Position numbers and translations under genes: made by a program
Notes under the pieces: generated by a model
The model's input: only the letters and a program-made list of their open reading frames with translations
The model's database searches: none
What the model was told of the DNA's origin: nothing
Source: Tritrichomonas musculus
Lineage: Eukaryota; Parabasalia; Tritrichomonadida; Tritrichomonadidae
Direction of reading: 5' to 3'
DNA length: 64,000 bases
Assembly: GCA_039105265.1 (NCBI GenBank)
Contig: JAPFFF010000004.1
Span: 7,917,501 to 7,981,500 of the forward strand
Shown: piece by piece, positions 18,738 through 28,800 of the stretch
How positions within the stretch are numbered: the first letter of the stretch is position 1
How the letters are laid out: each line of letters begins with the position of its first letter

Positions 18738-21700
18738 CTACTTCTTTCTTTTCTTTTGCTTTGGTAGACTATTATTTGTGAATTGAACAGGAGGACCATA
18801 ATATTGATAAGGATTATAATAATTTGTATTAAGCATTTGGTTTCCGTTTGGAATATACTGCATTGTTTGCATCATTGCTTGCTGTTGATTCATTAACAAA
18901 TTAAATTGTTGTTGCCTTGCATAATTCATTCCAATAATCTGATCAAATTGCCTTTGAATCTGCATTTGACTAATTGGCAAAAATGGATCTACATCATCAA
19001 CATCTTCTTCCTCGCCATAATCGTGATATTCGTATTCGATCCTTTTCCTTCTACGAATCCTTTTCTTCTTTACCGATCGAGCTTTTTGATTTCTGGCAGC
19101 TTTTTGTGGCTGATTCTCTTGAAGATTTGACTCAACTCGAGGCTCTTCGCGATCGTTCTCGTTTTGATTAGCTGTGCACGTAGAATTCTCTGTGTCCAAT
19201 TGCTTTTCTTCTCCAAATGAATCAACTGAGTTACATGCGCTTGCTTGAATATTTGACTGAGGGAGGCTGCTCTGAGTCTGAATGCTTCCCCATTTACTCG
19301 GGTTATTTGATGTGCTTGGATCAGTTGTAACATTTGTGCTGGCTTGAATATTTGGTTGAGGGAGGCTGCTCTGAGTCAAAGCATTTTCAGATTTATTTGA
19401 GACAGTCGTGTTGGCTGGGCTAGCAAAATTACCTGAACTTATCTGATTATTTGGCTGAGGTAGACTGCTTTTAGTCCAAGCACTTCCCCATTTACTCGTG
19501 TTACTTGCTGTGCTTGGATTAGCAGTGCTACTCGTGCTTGACTGAATATTTGGCTGAGGGAGGTTGCTCTTATTCCAAGCACTTCCCCATTTACTCGTGT
19601 TACTTGCTGTGCTTGGATTAGCAGTGCTACTCGTGCTTGACTGAATATTTGGCTGAGGAAGACTGCCTTTATTCCAAGCACTTCCCCATTTACTCGTGTT
19701 ACTTGCTGTGCTTGGATTAGCAGTGCTACTCGTGCTTGACTGAATATTTGGCTGAGGGAGGTTGCCTTTATTCCAAGCACTTACCCATTTATTTGAGGTG
19801 GTTGCTGTGCTACTTGCACTGACTTGATTATTTGGTTTATTCACATTTGCATTGCTTTTCATAAATATTTTACTTAATTCATTTTCATTATTGCTGCCAC
19901 TTGATTGAATATTTGGCTTAGGCAAGCCATTTTTCATCGATTGGTCAGTCGATTCTGCTGAATTATCTGTAGTACTTGCCTTGGTTTGAATATTTGGCTC
20001 AGGCAAGTTATTAGCTGCCCAAGAACCAGCTGGCTTTGCCAAATAATTTTTTAATTGTTGAATTTTATTTTTAACTTCATCTTTTGCTTCAGCTTCAGCT
20101 TCATACTTTTCTTCTTTGTTTTCATTTTTCTGATCATTATTTTCAGTTTTTGTATTTTTTTCCAAAGTTGTTGTCTTTCTAGCCCAGACACTAGATATTG
20201 TAGCTGTTGCTGAGCCTTTATTTGTTCCCCAAGTGTTCTTCCAGTTTGATTTCCATGAAGATGTGGCATAATTAGTTTTTGGTGAATTGCTTTCATTTGA
20301 CTCAGCAGCACCTTTTGACAGGACCTTATGTAACAGGTTATAATAAACATCTTTATTATCAATTGACTTTTCAGCAATTGTTTTATCAATCAATTCTAAT
20401 TTTAATCTGTTTGCTTGATTTAGATTGGCTCGCAAAGCATCAGCACAGATTTCCAAAGCATCCTTACCTTCATTATTACAATGCTGATAGTCCAAATCAC
20501 TTCTTGAGAAGAGATATTGTAAATTATCTACACGACCAAATCTACAAGTATCCATTAATGGCGTTTCACCAAGTTCATCAGTTGAATTAATATCAATTTT
20601 ATTAGAAGACACCAATAATGAAAAAATCTTTGAATTAGATGATCTTGCAGCCAAATGAAGATAAGTTTTCTTTTTACCTTTTATTGCATTTTTCAAACTA
20701 ACCTTGCTTGGCGTTCCTGTGTAATATAAAAGCTGTCCTTCACAACGAATTGAATAATCAATTTTATTTGATCTTACTAAAGCATTTACGAAATCATAAG
20801 AATTGATTTGCATGGCATGCTCAAGTGGATAAACACCATTTGAATCATGAATGTTTGGATCAGCACCATGTTCTAAGCAAAAATCAACAAGACGTTCAAT
20901 TCCACTTGTTGTTGGTACAATTGAAGTATAATAAGTTCTTCCAGTGTGTAAAACTTCATTAAAACGAATCAAATTTCCATGCTCTTTATCATAATCATAC
21001 AATCGATTAATTATATTGAATTTGGACTGCTTTGATGACATGAAAATTTCATAGAAAGCTCTATTAATACCACTTTTTTCAGGATCAAAACTTTCATTTT
21101 TAAGGATTTCATCAATGATGCTTACAGAACATATTTTAGAGGCATTAACAAGAATCGAATTACCAATTTGATCAGTCATATTTACATCATTGTTTGTTAT
21201 ACTTAATAATTTATTAAACATTTCAACATTGTTTTTTTGAATTGTGATGAAAATGGCTGCTTTAAGATCTGATTTATATTGATCAAAAGAAGGATGTGAA
21301 ATAATCAAATCAACTTTATCCAATCTTCCATCAGTTACAGCACGTGTCAATGTTGTTTCATACCATATTGTTTGATTTAAGCAATTTAAATATTGCACAG
21401 GCGATGATGACGATGATGATTGAGTTCCATACTTTCTAGCATAACCATATCTTGAAGCATAACTACTATTTTCAGATTTATCATTTTTTAAATCTTTAAA
21501 ACTTTTGTAATTAACGTCAAGATTTCCTAATGAATAAAAGAGAACAGAAATCATATCATAAGACATGAAGAATGCAAAATCAAGACGACTTTCTTCTGGA
21601 TCAAATTTTTCATGATTAATTAAAAGAGGTATAACTTCTTGGAATTGAATATTAACAGCAATTACTAACGCTGTTTGTTTATCATTATTCTTTATATTTA

Positions 21701-24700
21701 TATTAGTACGAGGACAATCAATTAATAGCTTAGTTATTTCTAAGTTCTTCTTATTAATAGCAATCATTAATGGCGTATCTCCAGTCGATGGAACATACAA
21801 ATTAGGATCAACTCGATCTGATTTCAAAAGCAATTCAACAAGATTTTGGCTGTTTATTTGACATGCATAAGTAAGTAAAGTATGCTTTCCTTCATGGAAA
21901 TTCAAGTTAACTCCTGGAACTTCAACAAGTCGATTAAAAATTGCTAATATCATAATATCATTTCGATCATTTGCTTTAGAAATCTTTCCAAGAATATATT
22001 TAATTCCGGCCTCAATTTGCCATGCTTGTGATGTGATATCAGAGCCATAAAAATCAAGAATCAAATTCACTATTTCTATCTTATAGTTGACAATGGCTGA
22101 GATCAAAGGAGTTTCATTATTTCTATTGTATGAATTAAGATCAATTCCAGGAATAGAAAGAAGCCTCTTAATAATATCGATATTACCATTTAAAACTGAT
22201 TCACATAAAGCAGTTCCATTGGCCCCTCTTTGATTAACAAATGATGGCTTACTATTATGTTTAATTACGAAATCAACAATACTAACATCATTTGTTTTAA
22301 TTGCTTCAAATAAAGCATCATTACTGAATGAGTTCTCATTCAATAAGTATTCAACAAGATCTTTATTTTTATTACGAATGGCTTCGTTAAGGAAACACGT
22401 CAAGAATTTTTCTTTGGCTTCAGGAGGAGAATTTTGAATTATGAAACTAAAAACATCTCTATTAACTGAAGATAATTTTTGCACTTGTAATGAAAGGGCG
22501 TCGAATCTAATCTTGACTTTTTTATCAACCAAATATTGACAAATATCTAATGAATTAGAAGAGGCAGCATTATAAAATGCTAATGTAAAATCAGACTTTG
22601 GATTCTTGTCAATAATCATTTCAACAATGTATTTGGCAATGTCAATTTTTTTACCAAAACAAGCTTCAGACAATAAATTTATGGAAAATTGATGGAAGTC
22701 ATTAAATATCTTAGGATCGACAATTTTGAATTGCTCTATTAAATAGTTAAAAAACCCAGCAGTTTTACTTTTGATTGAGCTACTTAAAGCAATATAAACA
22801 GCTTGATTAGATAATTGAAAATCTTCTTTAAATCCATTTTCAAAAATGTATTCAATAATACTTTTGTATCCTTTAGAAACAGCATTTTGAAAAGCAACTT
22901 CATAATTTATAACACCACCTAACTTTTCAATAAAAAGCTTAAAAATTGAAAGATTTCCAAATGATACAGCTGAATCAGAATCAAATATATCAGTCAAAAT
23001 AATTTCATCAAATTTTTTGTGTAATATTGTACAAAGAAATTCTAAAAGATTATAATAACCGTGCTTGGAAGCAGAATGAATGAAATCTATGACTGATTTT
23101 CGATCACAATCATTAATATCAAAACCTTTATCAATCAAAGAAATGATAGCATGAATGTTTCCATTCTCAATAGAAATTGAAAACAAACTTAATAAAATTT
23201 TTTTTAAATTGACAACATTTTCCATCTTTTGCTCTATAATCCAATCGAATACATCATTTTGATGCTTCGTTATGGAAGGAACAATTAGAAGATCATCTCG
23301 ATTAACAACTTTATTTCCCCAAGATGAAACTCGAACCTTTTTACTCATATCAAAAGGAGAATTTTGATCAACAATTTTGATGATTTCTGTATTGGCTCCA
23401 AAAAGTGCGTTTTGGAATGTTATTTCATTTACATTTGCATGATTTAGTAACAAATATTTAAAGCATTTGATTGATCCATAAGAAGCGGCATAATCAATAT
23501 ATTTTGTTTCACCAGGTTTAACAAAACTTTCAAAGATTGTAAAAGGGACAATACCTTTGTTAAAATCAGTTTGAACTTTTGTAACAAGTGACTGAAATGT
23601 ATCGACATCGTCATTACGAAGTGATTTCGCTATTAAGTTGTCTGGCTCTCCACTTTCTCTCATCTTTTTAAAATCTTCAATTTTATCAGGAAGAAAAGTT
23701 GTAATATAATTCAATTGAGACACTCCAAACAAACTTGATAGCTTATTGCTATCAAAATTAAATATTTCATAAATTTCAGGGAAAAACCAAATAAGTTGAT
23801 CTTTAGAAACAGTCTTTCTTGTTGTTCCCCAACCTGAGGAAGGACGAGAAATAGTACCAGATTTATTAACAATGCTTTTCAATTGATCCTTTAACTCTTC
23901 CTCTGAATAAAGTCCTCTTTTGTGTAAGTTGACGAAAAATGAACAATTAAAAGTGGAATTTCCAAATGAAAATTCCATCTGCTTGATAATAAAAGGCAGA
24001 AGAATCTTCAAATCATCATTTTCTTTATCAAGAAGAATCAACAAGTCGAGTAAAAATGGATGCAATGATATATCAACATTAAATACTTGAATGAAAAATG
24101 AGGCTAATTCTTGGATTGATTCCTTAGTTTTAGACCATGATGATTCCACAATCATATTTTTTATATTTTCAATAGAACGACCTTTGATATGATATAAATT
24201 TTCAAATATCTCATCAATTGAATTGGATATGTCATCTTGATCATCAATCGCTTGAGATAAATTTTCATATTCATTAATGAATTCGTTAATTAGGTCCAAA
24301 ATACATTCTATTTGAAGATCACTTATAATATCTTTTATTATATTCATATTATGAGGAGTAATTGCAACTGCTTGAAAATTTAATATATCACAAACTTGCT
24401 GAAATTCACAGTTTTCATCGTCATATTCATAGTAATAACGATCTAGATCTGGATTTTTTTGGAGTAACTCATATATAAGTTTTGATGAATACACACCAAG
24501 TTTATAACAATGATATTCTTGCTTTTTTGTAGCTATTGTAAATGTTTGGGGGAAATTGTGGCTGATGAATGAACTGAAATCTTGAAAACCAATTTTGACG
24601 TCATATGGTGGTGGCTTTGGCTTACCCCAAGTGGAGGTACGCACTTCTTGTTTGAAATAAGATGGGACTGATGAAATATTCAATTCTCGCATAATTTGTT

Positions 24701-25112
24701 TTAAAGGAGGTATATCATCTTGAACAATATTTACTTTTTTTCCAAGAAATATTTGCTCAAATTTTATCATAATGTCTTTATTTTGAATGTCCATATTAAA
24801 TTGTAAGCTATTTGGATTTTTGAGATGATCGGATATCACAGAACTCATATCTTTCAACATTTCAACATTAAAGTTAAAAGAGCCATCGTTTGTAATAATC
24901 GTAAATTTTTTTGGTAAGAAATCAAAAATACAAAATGTATCATTAACCTTTAAATCAATAACATTCCTTTTGGTAGTAGAATATGAATAATAATAATTTT
25001 GTTTTAATCCACTCCCGCTAATTGGACACTCCACAATAGCAAGACATGACTTTTTCGAACCAGCTGCATTACGATATGGACGATTATTGTAATTATTATA
25101 ATAAAAAGCCAT
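18738..25112 (-). CDS. Giant ankyrin-repeat protein with tandem BTB-like N-domains and WG-rich tail, 2,124 aa
   Basis: ATG is at 25112. Two BTB-like modules of the kind found in trichomonad ankyrin proteins occupy about residues 45-140 and 165-290. Ankyrin repeats run from about 540 to 1610, with clear units such as NGNIDIIKRLLSIPGIDLN, GDTPLMIAINKKNLEITKLL and GETPLMDTCRFGRVDNLQYL. The tail (about 1620-1950) is disordered and tryptophan-rich, including a perfect 33-residue repeat with SKWGSAW and LPQPNIQ. Further W/G sites (STWGK, SGWGT, SSWGN) lie inside the N-terminal half. Two basic clusters (KKKRIRRRKR at about 2016 and PKQKKRKK at the very end) look like nuclear localisation signals. 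Role inferred: scaffold, possibly nuclear. It is a single open frame divergent from the gene at 25836. Confidence 0.9.
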   Translation of the reverse strand: MAFYYNNYNNRPYRNAAGSKKSCLAIVECPISGSGLKQNYYYSYSTTKRNVIDLKVNDTFCIFDFLPKKFTIITNDGSFNFNVEMLKDMSSVISDHLKNPNSLQFNMDIQNKDIMIKFEQIFLGKKVNIVQDDIPPLKQIMRELNISSVPSYFKQEVRTSTWGKPKPPPYDVKIGFQDFSSFISHNFPQTFTIATKKQEYHCYKLGVYSSKLIYELLQKNPDLDRYYYEYDDENCEFQQVCDILNFQAVAITPHNMNIIKDIISDLQIECILDLINEFINEYENLSQAIDDQDDISNSIDEIFENLYHIKGRSIENIKNMIVESSWSKTKESIQELASFFIQVFNVDISLHPFLLDLLILLDKENDDLKILLPFIIKQMEFSFGNSTFNCSFFVNLHKRGLYSEEELKDQLKSIVNKSGTISRPSSGWGTTRKTVSKDQLIWFFPEIYEIFNFDSNKLSSLFGVSQLNYITTFLPDKIEDFKKMRESGEPDNLIAKSLRNDDVDTFQSLVTKVQTDFNKGIVPFTIFESFVKPGETKYIDYAASYGSIKCFKYLLLNHANVNEITFQNALFGANTEIIKIVDQNSPFDMSKKVRVSSWGNKVVNRDDLLIVPSITKHQNDVFDWIIEQKMENVVNLKKILLSLFSISIENGNIHAIISLIDKGFDINDCDRKSVIDFIHSASKHGYYNLLEFLCTILHKKFDEIILTDIFDSDSAVSFGNLSIFKLFIEKLGGVINYEVAFQNAVSKGYKSIIEYIFENGFKEDFQLSNQAVYIALSSSIKSKTAGFFNYLIEQFKIVDPKIFNDFHQFSINLLSEACFGKKIDIAKYIVEMIIDKNPKSDFTLAFYNAASSNSLDICQYLVDKKVKIRFDALSLQVQKLSSVNRDVFSFIIQNSPPEAKEKFLTCFLNEAIRNKNKDLVEYLLNENSFSNDALFEAIKTNDVSIVDFVIKHNSKPSFVNQRGANGTALCESVLNGNIDIIKRLLSIPGIDLNSYNRNNETPLISAIVNYKIEIVNLILDFYGSDITSQAWQIEAGIKYILGKISKANDRNDIMILAIFNRLVEVPGVNLNFHEGKHTLLTYACQINSQNLVELLLKSDRVDPNLYVPSTGDTPLMIAINKKNLEITKLLIDCPRTNINIKNNDKQTALVIAVNIQFQEVIPLLINHEKFDPEESRLDFAFFMSYDMISVLFYSLGNLDVNYKSFKDLKNDKSENSSYASRYGYARKYGTQSSSSSSPVQYLNCLNQTIWYETTLTRAVTDGRLDKVDLIISHPSFDQYKSDLKAAIFITIQKNNVEMFNKLLSITNNDVNMTDQIGNSILVNASKICSVSIIDEILKNESFDPEKSGINRAFYEIFMSSKQSKFNIINRLYDYDKEHGNLIRFNEVLHTGRTYYTSIVPTTSGIERLVDFCLEHGADPNIHDSNGVYPLEHAMQINSYDFVNALVRSNKIDYSIRCEGQLLYYTGTPSKVSLKNAIKGKKKTYLHLAARSSNSKIFSLLVSSNKIDINSTDELGETPLMDTCRFGRVDNLQYLFSRSDLDYQHCNNEGKDALEICADALRANLNQANRLKLELIDKTIAEKSIDNKDVYYNLLHKVLSKGAAESNESNSPKTNYATSSWKSNWKNTWGTNKGSATATISSVWARKTTTLEKNTKTENNDQKNENKEEKYEAEAEAKDEVKNKIQQLKNYLAKPAGSWAANNLPEPNIQTKASTTDNSAESTDQSMKNGLPKPNIQSSGSNNENELSKIFMKSNANVNKPNNQVSASSTATTSNKWVSAWNKGNLPQPNIQSSTSSTANPSTASNTSKWGSAWNKGSLPQPNIQSSTSSTANPSTASNTSKWGSAWNKSNLPQPNIQSSTSSTANPSTASNTSKWGSAWTKSSLPQPNNQISSGNFASPANTTVSNKSENALTQSSLPQPNIQASTNVTTDPSTSNNPSKWGSIQTQSSLPQSNIQASACNSVDSFGEEKQLDTENSTCTANQNENDREEPRVESNLQENQPQKAARNQKARSVKKKRIRRRKRIEYEYHDYGEEEDVDDVDPFLPISQMQIQRQFDQIIGMNYARQQQFNLLMNQQQAMMQTMQYIPNGNQMLNTNYYNPYQYYGPPVQFTNNSLPKQKKRKK
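19446..19790 (-). repeat. 99-bp tandem repeat encoding the 33-aa SKWGSAW...LPQPNIQ unit
   Basis: Anchor points at 19543, 19642 and 19741 are exactly 99 bases apart. About three near-identical units are flanked by decayed copies on both sides (down to about 19260 and up to about 19990). Near-identity at DNA level suggests recent expansion or gene conversion. Confidence 0.9.
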
Positions 25113-25835
25113 AAAATGATTTTATAATTTTATAAGTCAAGACAAGAAAAGCAAAATTTTGAAATGATATTTATTTGATGAAAATAAATCTGATGTTATT
25201 ATAATAAAATAGCAAAATTTAAATTCTATTTAATAAAAATAACTTTTAAACATTATATTAAATTACGATATTGAGATATAAACGACTATTTAATAATACG
25301 TTTAATATTACAGATATATTCAATATTTGAAATATATAATTCAAATAAAATTTTCTTCTTTTTTTATAAATATATACATTTCTAATTTTTCCTTTGATTA
25401 TTTTAAATAAAACATATACTTAAAACAATTAATTAATGAAAAATAACTATTTTTAAATTTACTTGGTCCTTTTGAAACTAATATTTTATTTGAATTTTCA
25501 AAAAAAAATATCTATTAGCTTTTCATATTTTTATCATCATTGTTTATAAAACAATCAATAAACCAATGGGGCATTATTTTTTTTTTTTTTTAAAAAATAT
25601 AAATATTTCAATTGAAGATATTCTTAAAGAATAATGCTGATAAACAAGATAAGGAATCTAAAAATGCTTAAACAATCAAAATTTTAAATGAACAACTGAA
25701 ATCATTTTGAAAAATCATAAAAAAAATGTTCCTCAAAAATACAACAAATGAACGTTTGAAAATCATTGGTGATTTCAAAAATCATAACGTTTATTTCTTC
25801 ATCAACTTTTTCTGAGTAAACATAAATTTTAAAAA
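25113..25835. promoter_or_regulatory. Shared 5' intergenic region of two divergent giant genes
   Basis: This 723-base region is very AT-rich and lies between the divergent starts at 25112 (minus) and 25836 (plus). No coding fragment is seen. It holds short A and T runs, including a T-run near 25569-25590. It should carry both promoters. Confidence 0.55.
25115..25119 (-). promoter_or_regulatory. Initiator-like TCATT upstream of ankyrin-WG gene
   Basis: TCATT on the minus strand has its A at 25117, five bases before the ATG, which implies a very short 5' UTR as is usual in trichomonads. The motif is short and the call depends on position. Confidence 0.4.
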
Positions 25836-28800
25836 ATGAATAACAGCTTCAAGTTTGATTCTCAATATCTCCAACTTGTAAATCAACGCAAACAATACTC
25901 AGAACATATGCGCCACTTACTTGAAGCGAAACCAACAATAAATACTTCGCCATTTCCAAAATGCGATGGAATAATTAGAGCTCAAAAAGAACTTACAAAA
26001 ATTCGCCAATTTCAACTTCAAGTTGAAGAAGATAAACTTCAATTTGTACGTAATTATTATTCTAAAAAAGATGATTCAAAATTTAGTAAGACAGCTCCAT
26101 ACCGAAAGCCACAGATAAAAGGAACAAAAAAAGATTGGAGCTCAATGATTCAGTCTGATGAAGAATTTGAAAAAACTTTTATTTATCATAAGAATCCCGA
26201 AGATGATGAACTAGACCCAGAAACAGCATTTATACTTTCTGGTTTAGAAAAAGGTATGACTGTTGTTGACAAATCGCCATCAAATAAAAACTCAATTTAC
26301 CCTCAGCAAAATGGAAAACCTAAAGTGATTCAACCAATAAATCAAGGACGCGGATCTAATCGTCGTAATAGAGCACAAGCATCAATTCAAACTGAAAGTT
26401 TTAATAAGCCAAAACCACCGAATAATAATCCACCATCAAATCGTAGAAATCGAGATGATCCTAGAAAAGCAAGTACTCTTAATAGTCTTTACGCAGATAA
26501 TAATGCAGAACCAAAAGCTCCTCTACATTTTAGCGATAATTCGATCAATGATAATCTTTATGTTCAAGAACCAGGTGACGAAAGAGAAGGAGATCAACAT
26601 CATGCTCCTCGCTCATACCGCCCTAATCAACAATCAGTTCAACAAATGAATTTGAATCAGAGACAAAAACTTCAAAAACTCAAAAAACAAAAAGAAGAAG
26701 CAGAAAAAATGAAGCAACAAGAACAATCTAGAAAGAGTTCTACTAGATCATCTAGAAGTCCTTCAAAACAGATCCAAAGCAGATCAAAACAAGATCAAAT
26801 TGTTGAACAGTCCAATACAAAGTCAAGTAGATCATCAAGAAGTCCTTCAAAACAAACGCAAAATCAACAAGAATATGAAGTACAAACGCCAAAACCGAAA
26901 CGAAAATCAAGCCGATCTCCAAACAGCACCTCCAAACATGAAAATTCACAAGAAATAGAGCAGCCGAAGAGAAAATCAAGCAAATCACCAAGTACATCAT
27001 CTAGGCACAAGCAAAACAAACAAGGCCAGGAAATTCAGCAACCAACAACTGAATCTAATGGATCTCCAAGGACGTCATCCAGACGAGTACATAGAAAGCA
27101 ACCAAATACAGAAAATCAACACCAACATCATCAAAAACAGCATCATCATAATTCTCAAAATTTAACACCAGTTAATAATCAAAAGCAGGACCCGAACCAA
27201 GGTGAAATTACAAAAGCTCAAAAAGAACTTGAAAATTATCAAAATGAAAATGAGTATTATTATTCGAATGAAGATCAAAATCAATATGATAATCAATACG
27301 AATATGAAAATGATGAAAATAAAGGAGAACCATCAGACCAAATAACAAGTTCATTTCACCGGGATGAACAAGATGAGAGCAATATAAGTCCAAAACAAAC
27401 AAAATCTACCAAAAAACAATCAACAGATAAAAAACCACATCAGCATCAACATCAACCAAAACAAACGAGAAAATCTACTAAACAAAATAAGGTTCATCAT
27501 CATGAGCCATCTCATCAAAAATCAAATCAAAATACTTCAAGAAAAACTGATCTAATCAACCAAAAGCAAAATCCTACAAATAATGTATTAGCTGATGATA
27601 ATCAAGAAACTATTCAAAATGAAGTTCAATACTCTAATAATTATGAGGAAGATTTATATGATGCTTATGAAGAAGAAGAAAACGATGGCTATGGAGCTGA
27701 AGAAGATGACTATGAAAGCGAAGGAGATGATATTGATAACCATAAAGGCATGATAAATAACCTACAAGAGCAAAAAGAAGAAAATGAAGAAGTACCAGTT
27801 AATCAAGCTAAACAAAGAGCTATAAACGCTTCTGACAACGCTAATATATTAAATAATAGTAAAAACCAGATAATAAACCAACAACCAATAACACAACAAC
27901 CAACACAAGAACAACTTTTACAACTTGGTCAACAATATGTTGAACAACAAAAACAATTAGGCCAACAAATTGATCAAGAACTCTCACAAGAACAATTATT
28001 ACAAATTGGCCAACAAATATCACAACAACAACAAGCCCAACAACAACTTATTCAACAACAATATCAACAACCAATTACACAACAACCAACACAAGAACAA
28101 CTTTTACAACTTGGCCAACAATATGTTGAACAACAAAAACAATTAGGCCAACAAATTGATCAAGAACTCTCACAAGAACAATTATTACAAATTGGTCAAC
28201 AAATATCACAACAACAACAAGCCCAACAACAAGCTCAACAACAACTTATTCAACAACAATATCAACAACCAATTACACAACAACCAACACAAGAACAACT
28301 TTTACAACTTGGCCAACAATATGTTGAACAACAAAAACAATTAGGCCAACAAATTGATCAAGAACTCTCACAAGAACAATTATTACAAATTGGTCAACAA
28401 ATATCACAACAACAACAAGCCCAACAACAACTTATTCAACAACAATATCAACAACCAATTACACAACAACCAACACAAGAACAACTTTTACAACTTGGCC
28501 AACAATATGTTGAACAACAAAAACAATTAGGCCAACAAATTGATCAAGAACTCTCACAAGAACAATTATTACAAATTGGTCAACAAATATCACAACAACA
28601 ACAAGCCCAACAACAAGCTCAACAACAACTTATTCAACAACAATATCAACAACCAATTACACAACAACCAACACAAGAACAACTTTTACAACTTGGTCAA
28701 CAATATGTTGAACAACAAAAACAATTAGGCCAACAAATTGATCAAGAACTCTCACAAGAACAATTATTACAAATTGGTCAACAAATATCACAACAACAAC

